DNA of 54,773 nucleotides, taken from Erysipelotrichaceae bacterium (GTDB taxonomy: Bacteria; Bacillota_I; Bacilli_A; Erysipelotrichales; Erysipelotrichaceae). Every line of letters begins with the position of its first letter. The first letter of the stretch is position 1. The stretch lies in the NCBI GenBank assembly GCA_030525525.1, contig JAUNEN010000005.1, forward strand, positions 25,459 through 80,231. Reading direction: 5' to 3'. Below are positions 9,090-16,076 of the stretch, piece after piece. The translations under genes and the position numbers were made by a program. The notes under the pieces were generated by a model. The model did no database searches and was not told where the DNA came from. It saw only the letters and a program-made list of their open reading frames with translations.

Positions 9090-9953
9090 ATGATTGCACG
9101 GATCGTCAAAATTGTATCCAAGGAATATACGCTCCTCAAAGATGACGGGGAGCGGGTCAAGGCAGTTCTGATGGGCAAGGTGCGCCGTCAGGATGCACCG
9201 GCAGCCGGTGATCTTGTCGAGGCTGAACTGGTTCACAATCAGTATGTCATCCAGAAAATCCTGCCCCGCAAAAACCGTCTTTACAGACCTTATGTGGCAA
9301 ATGTCGATCAGGCAATCATTGTCATGAGTGTTGTCGATCCGGACTTCTCCAGTTCGCTTGTCGACAGGCTCAGCATTCTGATCCGCAATGCCGGAATCAC
9401 ACCGCTGTTATGTGTGACAAAGTGCGACCTCGGTATCAGTGAAGAAACCGAAGAGCGCATCCGCGAATATGAAAGAGGGCCGATGAAAGTGATCCGCACT
9501 GCAAAGGGAACACTTGAGCCCTCTCTTGCCTCAATTCTCGAAGGAAAGATTTCGGTACTCACCGGGCAGAGCGGAGCCGGCAAGAGCACATTGCTCAATG
9601 AGCTTGAACCGACATTTCATCTGGCAACCCAGGAGATTTCAAAAGCACTGGGACGTGGCAAGCACACAACCCGCCACAATGAACTGCATCCGGTGGCAGG
9701 GGGACTTGTCGCAGATACGCCGGGATTCAGCTCGCTTGACTTCAGCCGCATCTCCGCAAGGGAGCTCGGCGAGGATGTTATCGACTTTGAACCCTATATC
9801 GGCAGATGCCGCTTCAATGACTGCGTTCATCAGAACGAGCCCGGCTGTGCAATCAAAGAGGCAGTCGAAGCGGGAATCATTCCTCTGATCAGGCATCAGA
9901 ATTACCTCTCTGTATTAGAACTGATCCAGCAAAGAAGGGAGAAATATATATGA
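9090..9953 (+). CDS. rsgA: Small ribosomal subunit biogenesis GTPase RsgA
   Basis: Circularly permuted GTPase that checks late 30S maturation. An N-terminal OB-fold (MIARIVKIVSKEYTLL) precedes the G motifs in permuted order: TKCDL (G4), then GQSGAGKSTLLNEL (G1) and DTPGFSSLD (G3). The C-terminal zinc knuckle is CRFNDCVHQNEPGCAI. It has 287 residues, normal size. It sits 12 nt after prkC, and its stop overlaps the rpe start as ATGA, the usual prkC-rsgA-rpe order of Firmicutes. Confidence 0.95.
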   Translation: MIARIVKIVSKEYTLLKDDGERVKAVLMGKVRRQDAPAAGDLVEAELVHNQYVIQKILPRKNRLYRPYVANVDQAIIVMSVVDPDFSSSLVDRLSILIRNAGITPLLCVTKCDLGISEETEERIREYERGPMKVIRTAKGTLEPSLASILEGKISVLTGQSGAGKSTLLNELEPTFHLATQEISKALGRGKHTTRHNELHPVAGGLVADTPGFSSLDFSRISARELGEDVIDFEPYIGRCRFNDCVHQNEPGCAIKEAVEAGIIPLIRHQNYLSVLELIQQRREKYI

Positions 9954-10633
9954 TCATATCACCATCTGTACTTGCAATGGATTATTCAAAAATGAAGGAA
10001 CAGACCGAAGAACTCAACAAATCGCAGGCTGAGTGGATTCACTTCGATGTCATGGACGGACATTATGTACCCAACCTGTCTTTCGGTCCCGATCTTCTCA
10101 GAGGATTTGACAAACTCTCTGATCTGACCATGGATGTGCATCTGATGGTCACCGACCCCGGCAAATTCATCAAGCCGTTTGTCGATGCCGGAGCGGATAT
10201 CATCACCGTACATGAAGAAGTTCTCCATGAATATGAAAAGGTCATGGAGATGCTTGAATACATCCATTCATTCGGCGTCAGGGCAGGTCTTGCCATCAAC
10301 CCGATGACCGATGTCAGAAGACTGCAGGCTTATCTGAAGCACTGCGATCTCTTCCTGATCATGTGCGTTGAACCGGGATACGGCGGCCAGCCGTTCCGTC
10401 CTGCATCTCTTTCCAAAATCAAGAATCTGCGCAGATGGATCGACAATACAGATTCGAAAGCACTGATCTCGGTGGATGGCGGCATCAAGCTGGATACCGG
10501 AAGGGAATGTGCTTTATGCGGTGCAGATGTTCTGGTAGCCGGTTCCTATGTATTCAAGGATGATATCGGAAAGGCGGTAGATAGTCTTGTCCACTGCACT
10601 GATCGCACTCAGACTGACAAAGTCTCTGCCTGA
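9950..10633 (+). CDS. rpe: Ribulose-phosphate 3-epimerase
   Basis: Interconverts ribulose-5-phosphate and xylulose-5-phosphate in the pentose phosphate pathway. The TIM barrel is recognisable from SPSVLAMDYSKMKEQ, the metal/catalytic HFDVMDGHYVPNLSFGP, DVHLMV, MCVEPGYGGQPF and VDGGI. It has 227 residues, normal size. The start is the A of an ATGA shared with rsgA and is preceded by AAGGGAGAAA. The last 47 nt are also the beginning of the thiN frame. Confidence 0.95.
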   Translation: MIISPSVLAMDYSKMKEQTEELNKSQAEWIHFDVMDGHYVPNLSFGPDLLRGFDKLSDLTMDVHLMVTDPGKFIKPFVDAGADIITVHEEVLHEYEKVMEMLEYIHSFGVRAGLAINPMTDVRRLQAYLKHCDLFLIMCVEPGYGGQPFRPASLSKIKNLRRWIDNTDSKALISVDGGIKLDTGRECALCGADVLVAGSYVFKDDIGKAVDSLVHCTDRTQTDKVSA

Positions 10634-11204
10634 AATTGACTGTGATTATATCGGCGCCGATTACGGCGCCTTTGTACTTGCAGAAAACAAAAAAAGGATG
10701 AAGCTGGCGGTCGGCGATTTCGATTCGGTCAGCCCTGAACAGATGGATCTGATCCGTGCGTTTGCGGATGAGGTCTGTGTCCTCAATCCAATCAAGGATG
10801 ATACGGATTCCGAATCCGCGCTCAGCCATGTGCTTGCCCTTGGCTATGATCATGTGATCATGTGCGGTGCGCTCGGGGGCCGCAGCGACCATTCGCTTGT
10901 CAACCTAAGGCTTGTCTATCTTCATCCTCAAGTTCTGACATTGTATGATGAGAACAATCTCATCGAAGCATATGAAAAAGGGGAGTATTCATTTGCGAAG
11001 GATGAATGGAAATATATTTCCTTCTTCACATTCGATCATGCGAAGATTTCCCTTACAAATATGAAATATCCCCTGAATGGAAGGGTTCTGACACCGCTTG
11101 ATCTTTATACGCTTTCAAATGAAGTGGAAAAAGATCCGGGCATTCTGAAAATTCATGAAGGAAGGGTTCTGGTGATCCGCAGCAGGGATCGCAGAAAACA
11201 ATAA
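10587..11204 (+). CDS. thiN: Thiamine pyrophosphokinase
   Basis: Transfers pyrophosphate from ATP to thiamine to make thiamine diphosphate. Family motifs are DYIGADYGAF, LAVGDFDSVS, KDDTDSESAL, MCGALGGRSDHSL and the C-terminal LTNMKYPLNG. Its 205 residues are close to normal. The only in-frame start giving a full-length protein is TTG 10587, inside the end of rpe, with a purine-rich AAGGCGG region upstream. The usual N-terminal glycine pair is not seen; the protein begins STALIALRLTKSLPE. A hairpin terminator follows directly. Confidence 0.88.
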   Translation: MSTALIALRLTKSLPEIDCDYIGADYGAFVLAENKKRMKLAVGDFDSVSPEQMDLIRAFADEVCVLNPIKDDTDSESALSHVLALGYDHVIMCGALGGRSDHSLVNLRLVYLHPQVLTLYDENNLIEAYEKGEYSFAKDEWKYISFFTFDHAKISLTNMKYPLNGRVLTPLDLYTLSNEVEKDPGILKIHEGRVLVIRSRDRRKQ

Positions 11205-11230
11205 AAAAGATCACGGAAGTGATCTTTCTT
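11204..11230. terminator. Hairpin terminator between thiN and rpmB
   Basis: GATCAC (11209-11214), loop GGAA, GTGATC (11219-11224), flanked by an A-run on one side and TTTCTT on the other. It could serve both thiN (plus) and rpmB (minus), which converge here. Confidence 0.8.
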
Positions 11231-11249
11231 ATTAACAGCAAGTTTAAGA

Positions 11250-11465
11250 TTACTCAGCAGAAGCGGTCTTGGCAGCTTTCTTTGCCTGACCCTTGAGAGT
11301 CTTCAGCGCACGCGCAGAGATCTTAACGGTCTGGGGCTTGCCATCGACGATCATATGAACCTTCTGCAGATTGACATTCCACTTACGGCGTGTAGCACGA
11401 AGTGAGTGGGAACGTCTGTTTCCTGACATTGCTTTCTTACCGGATACGGCACAAACTCTGGACAT
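11250..11465 (-). CDS. rpmB: 50S ribosomal protein L28
   Basis: Structural protein of the large subunit. The sequence [20 protein letters not shown] continues with [11 protein letters not shown] and [11 protein letters not shown]-like residues, the L28 signature. It has 71 residues. The frame extends upstream, but ATG 11465 has AAGGAGG 7 nt before it. It is a single gene with its own promoter (TTGCAT-17 nt-TAGAGT), convergent with thiN and divergent from ftsA. Confidence 0.95.
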   Translation of the reverse strand: MSRVCAVSGKKAMSGNRRSHSLRATRRKWNVNLQKVHMIVDGKPQTVKISARALKTLKGQAKKAAKTASAE

Positions 11466-11496
11466 ACCATAACCTCCTTCACACAATTGCTAAAAA

Positions 11497-11525
11497 ACTC
11501 TAACACAGAATAAATTCAAATGCAA
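11497..11525 (-). promoter_or_regulatory. rpmB promoter
   Basis: On the minus strand, -35 TTGCAT (11525-11520), exactly 17 nt, -10 TAGAGT (11502-11497), about 30 nt upstream of the rpmB start. Confidence 0.65.
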
Positions 11526-11578
11526 CTGATAAATCGTCATTTCTTCGACCCACTCATGCATAAATACAGGGGGAATCT

Positions 11579-11608
11579 TTGTTTTTCTGCATTGAAATGT
11601 GATATCAT
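11579..11608 (+). promoter_or_regulatory. ftsA-ftsZ promoter
   Basis: TTGTTT (11579-11584), 18 nt spacer, TATCAT (11603-11608) preceded by TGA, an extended -10. The ftsA ribosome binding site AAGGAG is at 11625-11630. Confidence 0.5.
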
Positions 11609-11635
11609 AAATAACGTTAATCGAAAGGAGATGTC

Positions 11636-12910
11636 ATGGCCAGTGAAAAGCAGATTTTTGCGGCAGTAGAAGTCGCAGATCATGAAGTCAGGCTGATTGT
11701 AGGCGAGTTCTTCAACACCAGATTCAACATCATCAAAGTCGAACGGGTTCCTCTTTCCGGCATGTCTTATGATAAGGTGACAGATCCTGAGGAAGTTACG
11801 AAAGCAGTCCGCACGGCAGCTGACAATGCAAAGAAGATGATCAGCGCCGAAGTGCAGAAAGTAATATTGGCAATTCCTTCATTCAGAACAAAGAGATATT
11901 CCTTCAAATCCACCGTGGATGTGGAAGGAATCGACGGAGTTGTCACAATTCAGGATGTCAGAAATGCAATCAAGAAAGCAGAATCAATGGATATCGGCAG
12001 AGCATACGCTCTCATTCAGACAGTCTGCGTCAAGTATACAGTCAACGGAATTTCAGCCAGAAGAATTCCGCTCGGAGAAAGGTGTTCGCAGCTGACAGTT
12101 GATATCGATCTCTTATGTGCCGACAGACAGCTTGCATATGATCTTGTCACGTGTGTAGAGAATGCAGGCCTTTCCGTAATGGATATCTTCCTTGATATCT
12201 ACGGCGTCGGAAAGGAATCAGCTCTCTTCGAACAGGCAATCGACCATCAGGTTGTCATACTCAAGATGGAGCGCGAAGCAACGACGCTCGGCCTTCTGAG
12301 AAAAGGAAGACTCACATCAAGTGCACTCATGCCGGTGGGTCTGGGAACGATTGCTTCGGCAGTCAGTGAAAAATACGACGGCATCCGCACCGATATGGCG
12401 GTCGAATTGCTGAAGTACAGTGTCCGGCTGAATGAGGAAAATCCTTCCCTCAACCCGGTTCACATCTGGGCAACGGAAGGCGAAACACATACGATCAACG
12501 AGCGCGAACTTCTTGAATGTGTACGTCCGGGAGTCACAAGATGGCTCGAAGCGATCCAGAAAACATGTGTTCCAATCTTGCAAGCGGGCAAAACTACTGT
12601 TATGATAACAGGAGAAGGCGGCGAGACGCAGGGACTGGACTCTCTTTTGAGCAGCATTCTCGGCGTTCCGGTGACATGTTACATACCGGATACGCTCGGC
12701 GGCCGGAATGCCGGTCTTACAGCCTGCCTTGGATTATTCTACGCATATCAGGACAAACTGCCCGTCACAGGTCAATCCGACGACAGCCTGGACATGGATG
12801 CGTTTATCAAAGCAGTATCCTATCGGGATAAGAAGCCATCTGATGGGAACCGTGAAGACACTCTGACAAACAAACTCAGAGGTTTGTTCACAGAAAACAA
12901 AAGAAACTAA
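11636..12910 (+). CDS. ftsA: Divergent cell division protein FtsA with degenerate ATP-binding site
   Basis: Actin-like protein that tethers FtsZ to the membrane. Order, length (424 residues) and landmarks fit FtsA: N-terminal LIVGEFFNTRFNIIKVERVP, the 1C-like region, VTCVENAGLSVMDIFLDIYG, LTSSALMPVGLG and the C-terminal amphipathic helix DTLTNKLRGLFTENK. The ASKHA nucleotide motifs are lost: the phosphate-1 loop (usually DIGTS) reads VEVADHE, the phosphate-2 loop (usually DIGGGTT) reads LKMEREATT, and the adenosine loop reads ITGEGGETQG. ATP binding is therefore doubtful. The gene has AAGGAG 5 nt before ATG and is followed 15-24 nt later by ftsZ. Confidence 0.88.
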   Translation: MASEKQIFAAVEVADHEVRLIVGEFFNTRFNIIKVERVPLSGMSYDKVTDPEEVTKAVRTAADNAKKMISAEVQKVILAIPSFRTKRYSFKSTVDVEGIDGVVTIQDVRNAIKKAESMDIGRAYALIQTVCVKYTVNGISARRIPLGERCSQLTVDIDLLCADRQLAYDLVTCVENAGLSVMDIFLDIYGVGKESALFEQAIDHQVVILKMEREATTLGLLRKGRLTSSALMPVGLGTIASAVSEKYDGIRTDMAVELLKYSVRLNEENPSLNPVHIWATEGETHTINERELLECVRPGVTRWLEAIQKTCVPILQAGKTTVMITGEGGETQGLDSLLSSILGVPVTCYIPDTLGGRNAGLTACLGLFYAYQDKLPVTGQSDDSLDMDAFIKAVSYRDKKPSDGNREDTLTNKLRGLFTENKRN

Positions 12911-12934
12911 ATCAAGTGGGAGAGGATGAAGTTT

Positions 12935-14026
12935 ATGGCAGATTTAACTTACAACCAGGTTGCAAAGATCAAGGTATTCGGTGTCGGCGGCGCCGGAAGC
13001 AATGCGGTGAATCGTATGGTGCAGGAAGGTGTTCAGGGTGTCGAATTCTATGTTGCAAATACTGACCTTCAGGCACTTGATATTTCACCGGTCGCAAACA
13101 AAATTCAGCTCGGCAGAGAAGGCTTAGGTGCAGGCGGAAATCCTGACAACGGACGCAAGGCTGCAGTTGAGAGCGAAGATGAAATCCGCAGATCCATGGA
13201 AGGCGCAGACATGATCTTCCTTACTGCAGGTCTTGGCGGCGGTACAGGTACCGGTGCGTCACCTCTGTTCGCAAAAATCGCGAAGGAACTCGGATGCCTC
13301 ACAGTCGGTATCGTTACAAAGCCGTTCTCCTTCGAAGGAAGAAGAAGAATGGTTCAGGCTGAACAGGGTCTCGAACAGCTCAAGGAATATGTTGATTCAC
13401 TGATCATCATTTCAAATAACAAGGTTCTCGAAGTTATCGGACACATTCCGTTCGAAGATGCATTCAAGGAAGCTGACAACATTCTGCGTCAGGGTGTTCA
13501 GACAATCACTGACCTGATCGCTGTTCCGGCAATGATCAACCTCGACTTCGCAGACATCAAGTCCGTTATGGAAGGCCAGGGATCCGCTCTGTTCGGAATC
13601 GGTATGGCTGACGGCGAAGACAAGGCGAAGGAAGCAGCTGAACGTGCAATTCAGTCACCGCTGCTCGAAGCTCAGATCAAGGGTGCAAAGAGCGCTATTA
13701 TCAACGTCACCGGCGGCGCAAGCATGAGTGCTTATGACGCAAGTGAAGCTGTCGATTATATCCGTGACGCTGCAGGCAATGATATCGATATCATCTTCGG
13801 TGTCGCAATCAATGACAAGATCGGCGATTCCATCATCGTTTCCGTCATCGCTACAGGATTCGATCTTCCGAAGCCGACCATGATCGAAACAGACGGACCT
13901 GCAGAAACAAAGAGTCCTGTCAGTTCCAGACAGGTCGCAGGCGTTGTTCAGGATGCAGATGATGATCTGTCATTCTCAACAGATGATGACGACAACGTAA
14001 TTCCGGGCTTCTTCAGAAGAGGCTGA
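12935..14026 (+). CDS. ftsZ: Cell division protein FtsZ
   Basis: Tubulin-like GTPase that forms the division ring. It shows FGVGGAGSNAVNRM, the signature GLGGGTGTGASP, NFDF-type T6/T7 residues in MINLDFADIKSVM, and a short C-terminal linker ending in the acidic DDDDNVIPGFFRRG peptide that binds FtsA/SepF-type partners. It has 363 residues, normal. The frame also allows ATG 12926 (MKFMADLTY), but AGAGG at 12921-12925 abuts that codon, whereas ATG 12935 has a 9-nt spacing. A strong terminator follows, so ftsAZ is a two-gene unit away from the usual dcw cluster. Confidence 0.96.
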   Translation: MADLTYNQVAKIKVFGVGGAGSNAVNRMVQEGVQGVEFYVANTDLQALDISPVANKIQLGREGLGAGGNPDNGRKAAVESEDEIRRSMEGADMIFLTAGLGGGTGTGASPLFAKIAKELGCLTVGIVTKPFSFEGRRRMVQAEQGLEQLKEYVDSLIIISNNKVLEVIGHIPFEDAFKEADNILRQGVQTITDLIAVPAMINLDFADIKSVMEGQGSALFGIGMADGEDKAKEAAERAIQSPLLEAQIKGAKSAIINVTGGASMSAYDASEAVDYIRDAAGNDIDIIFGVAINDKIGDSIIVSVIATGFDLPKPTMIETDGPAETKSPVSSRQVAGVVQDADDDLSFSTDDDDNVIPGFFRRG

Positions 14027-14052
14027 TTGATCAGCAGAAATGCATAAACTTA

Positions 14053-14079
14053 AGGCAGATCATTCGATCTGCCTTTTTG
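14053..14079 (+). terminator. ftsZ terminator
   Basis: AGGCAGATC (14053-14061), loop ATTC, GATCTGCCT (14066-14074), then TTTTG. It is a perfect 9-bp stem with a T-run. Confidence 0.9.
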
Positions 14080-14113
14080 TTTGGATTTCTGTCGGTTTAT
14101 ATAATCGGGAAAC

Positions 14114-14145
14114 ATAAAAATCAGCTTCTGATGCGAAGCTGATTT
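14114..14145 (-). terminator. Terminator of the polysaccharide deacetylase gene
   Basis: Read on the minus strand: AAATCAGCTTC, 6-nt loop, GAAGCTGATTT followed by TTATG. An 11-bp perfect stem directly after the minus-strand stop codon. Confidence 0.85.
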
Positions 14146-15059
14146 CACTTGTTGACCATGGAGCTTTCATAGAAGAGCGGCAGGAATATATAACCCTGAT
14201 CCTGCAGTCCTTCGATGATCTCCGGCAGGGCGGCCAGTGTATTGGCGCTGTAGTCATGCATCAGAACAACAAGAATGTTTCTGCCGCCGGTTTTGTTCAG
14301 AACGTTATCGCGGTATTCGGCAGGTGTCATCATCTGCACCCCGTCCCCGGTTGCCGAGTTCCAGTCGACATATCCATAACCCAGTTTACGCAGCTCTTCA
14401 ACAATTGCAGGTTTGGATGCTCCGGCTGAAGGAGAACCGCCGGGAAAGCGGAGAATGTTTGTGGTGATGCCGAGCTTTTCTTCGATGAATTCGCGGTTTC
14501 TGATCACATCGCTGATGAAATAATCAACACCCCGGTAAATGCCGTTTCTGATCTGATGTGAGTAGGTGTGATTTGCGACCGTATGACCTGATTCATAGAC
14601 TCTGCGGTAAACGGGATCAAGCTCTTCGGCAGGTCTGCCGATCTGAAAGAATGTCGCAAGGATGCCGTACTGATCAAGCACATCAAGATATTTTCCGGTG
14701 GTATTCAGATAAGGACCGTCGTCAAATGTCAGATAGGCAATTTTGCATGAAGCCTGACCGCCAATAACGGCGTCTTCGAGCTGCCTGGCGACTTTATAAT
14801 AGTTTTCCTTTGCGGCTGCGGCAGTTTCTTCCATCTGTCTGATGTGGCCGATATCAGTTGTCTGCGACAGAACCTCCTGCTTTTTCGCCAGAATATTGTT
14901 TTGAATCTCTTTGTTCTGCTCTTTCAGTTCTGCGATCCTGCTTTCAAGTTGAGCTTGTTCGGAATTCTGCTGTTCGATCCGGTATGCGAGAAACAGACCG
15001 CAGGCAAGAATCAGGATCAGGGCAGATATTTCTGCAATTGTTCTGTTCTTTCTGACCAT
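14145..15059 (-). CDS. Membrane-anchored polysaccharide deacetylase (NodB/PgdA-like)
   Basis: Predicted extracytoplasmic deacetylase of N-acetyl sugars, likely peptidoglycan. It has an N-terminal membrane anchor (about residues 8-26), a coiled-coil stalk (about 30-95, many Gln/Glu/Leu) and a NodB domain: TFDDGP (111-116), metal-binding histidines in HTYSH (164 and 168), RFPGGS (204-209) and LMHD (266-269). All catalytic residues expected of the family are present. It starts inside the end of the upstream minus-strand gene (43-nt overlap) with GAGGAA before its ATG, so the two are co-expressed. The substrate is inferred, not shown. Confidence 0.88.
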   Translation of the reverse strand: MVRKNRTIAEISALILILACGLFLAYRIEQQNSEQAQLESRIAELKEQNKEIQNNILAKKQEVLSQTTDIGHIRQMEETAAAAKENYYKVARQLEDAVIGGQASCKIAYLTFDDGPYLNTTGKYLDVLDQYGILATFFQIGRPAEELDPVYRRVYESGHTVANHTYSHQIRNGIYRGVDYFISDVIRNREFIEEKLGITTNILRFPGGSPSAGASKPAIVEELRKLGYGYVDWNSATGDGVQMMTPAEYRDNVLNKTGGRNILVVLMHDYSANTLAALPEIIEGLQDQGYIFLPLFYESSMVNK

Positions 15060-15289
15060 GTTTCATATTCCTCAATGAAAGGCGCTGCGGCTTCTCTTTC
15101 AACGGCGAGCTGTTCCTCATTTGCTTTGTAAATGCTGTTTTGTTCTTCCAGCTCTTCATTCAGTCTGTTCTGTTCGGCTTCAAGTTTTTGTACTTCTGCT
15201 TTCAGCAGGCAGGTTTCTTCATTGTTTCTGTAAAGATAATATGCCGGAATACATAAAAGCATAGCGAGCAGTATGATTAATTTTTTCAT
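15017..15289 (-). CDS. Small membrane-anchored coiled-coil protein, function unknown
   Basis: Not a family I recognise. 90 residues: a short N-terminal hydrophobic segment (KKLIILLAMLLCIPAYYLY) followed by an acidic, Glu/Gln/Leu-rich heptad region (CLLKAEVQKLEAEQ to about residue 70), so a single-pass protein with an external coiled coil. A GTG at 15304 is in frame, but it forms part of GAGGTG, the likely ribosome binding site for ATG 15289. It overlaps the deacetylase gene by 43 nt. That protein has the same layout of anchor plus coiled coil, so the two may interact; this is inference. Confidence 0.6.
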   Translation of the reverse strand: MKKLIILLAMLLCIPAYYLYRNNEETCLLKAEVQKLEAEQNRLNEELEEQNSIYKANEEQLAVEREAAAPFIEEYETWSERTEQLQKYLP

Positions 15290-15353
15290 ATTTCCATTAA
15301 ACACCTCATCAGGAGTGAATGACAGCTTTTTTATGTTTCACCTCTGTCTTGCT

Positions 15354-15383
15354 GAAAAAACAAAACACGCATTTCAGCGTGCT
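15354..15383 (-). terminator. Terminator of the methionine sulfoxide reductase gene
   Basis: On the minus strand AGCACGC, loop TGAAAT, GCGTGTT, then TTGTTTTTTC. Five perfect pairs with one mismatch above, and a T-rich tail, 22 nt after the stop codon. Confidence 0.65.
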
Positions 15384-15404
15384 GTTGTTTCGGTTCGTAT
15401 CGGA

Positions 15405-15866
15405 TTAAATGATCTGCCAGCCTTTTCTGATGAATTCTGCGGCGATATCAGCTGCGGCCTGTTCCATTTCAGCCACCTCATCAATGCCGAATCGTTCTTT
15501 GAAGGGAGAGTCAAGATCAATCTCGGCAATGACGTTGCCTTCAGCAATGACAGGGACGCAGAGTTCGCTGCGGCTTGCACTGTCGCATGCAATGTGACCG
15601 GGGAAAGCAAGAACATCATCGATTCTCTGGCTTGCCTGATCTCTGTAGCATTTTCCGCAGACGCCTTTGTCAAACGGAATGTGCGTGCAGGCTGTCTTTC
15701 CCTGGAAAGGTCCCAGGACAAGTTCGCCGTTTTTGACAAGATAGAATCCCGCCCAGTTGAGACGGTCGTAGTTTTCATTGATGCAGGCACTGATATTTGC
15801 AAGTGCCGCAATCAGATCCTCTTCTTCAAGAAAGGATCTGATCTGTGCGTTTATGTATTTATTCAT
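15405..15866 (-). CDS. Free methionine-R-sulfoxide reductase (GAF domain)
   Basis: Reduces the free amino acid methionine-(R)-sulfoxide to methionine, using a GAF-fold active site. The family landmarks are present: NWAGFYLV, GPFQGKTAC (Cys60), DKGVCG (Cys70), AFPGHIACDSASRSE (Cys94) and the C-terminal IDLDSP. These are the three cysteines of the fRMsr catalytic and resolving set. It has 153 residues, normal. The frame is open upstream to 15965, but MNKYINAQ at 15866 matches the family. It lacks a ribosome binding site and an extended -10 ends 6 nt before the ATG. It is divergent from metQ, a methionine importer gene, which supports a role in methionine salvage. Confidence 0.9.
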   Translation of the reverse strand: MNKYINAQIRSFLEEEDLIAALANISACINENYDRLNWAGFYLVKNGELVLGPFQGKTACTHIPFDKGVCGKCYRDQASQRIDDVLAFPGHIACDSASRSELCVPVIAEGNVIAEIDLDSPFKERFGIDEVAEMEQAAADIAAEFIRKGWQII

Positions 15867-15872
15867 GGCTTC

Positions 15873-15881
15873 AGTATAACA
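15873..15881 (-). promoter_or_regulatory. Extended -10 promoter giving a leaderless mRNA
   Basis: On the minus strand TGT-TATACT (15881-15873), then six bases GAAGCC, then the ATG at 15866. Normal -10 to start-site spacing puts +1 on the A of the ATG. No matching -35 was seen, as expected for an extended -10. Confidence 0.5.
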
Positions 15882-15982
15882 TAACGGCTTTGGTACACCC
15901 CCGCAGGATGCATATAGGTAAAAACTATAACCGAGCATATCAATCCCGTATGTATGCATGCACACAAAATGGCTGAGAATGA

Positions 15983-16010
15983 TTGATTTTATCAGAAATG
16001 AAAGTATGAT
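15983..16010 (+). promoter_or_regulatory. metQ promoter
   Basis: TTGATT (15983-15988), 16-nt spacer, TATGAT (16005-16010). Predicted transcription start near 16017, giving a leader of about 60 nt. Confidence 0.5.
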
Positions 16011-16020
16011 TGATGAGCCG

Positions 16021-16055
16021 GCATTTTTATTCAGATCAAAGTGTCATAAAAATGC
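16021..16055 (+). promoter_or_regulatory. Inverted repeat in the metQ leader
   Basis: Perfect 10-bp arms GCATTTTTAT (16021-16030) and ATAAAAATGC (16046-16055) around a 15-nt loop. It sits just after the predicted transcription start and before the GGGAGGG ribosome binding site (about 16066-16072). It could be a 5' mRNA hairpin or a repressor operator. It does not resemble an S-box or T-box. Confidence 0.5.
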
Positions 16056-16076
16056 AGCATGAACAGGGAGGGAATT

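Noticed and set aside
11209-11224. Convergent hairpin as a mobile-element end
   Set aside because: It is a short terminator-type stem with A/T runs and no matching partner or target duplication nearby.
15970-15995. CTGAGA-containing stretch upstream of metQ, reminiscent of a TPP riboswitch
   Set aside because: The second conserved block (CTGATCTGGATAATG-like) and the required stems are absent. No S-box or T-box consensus was found either.
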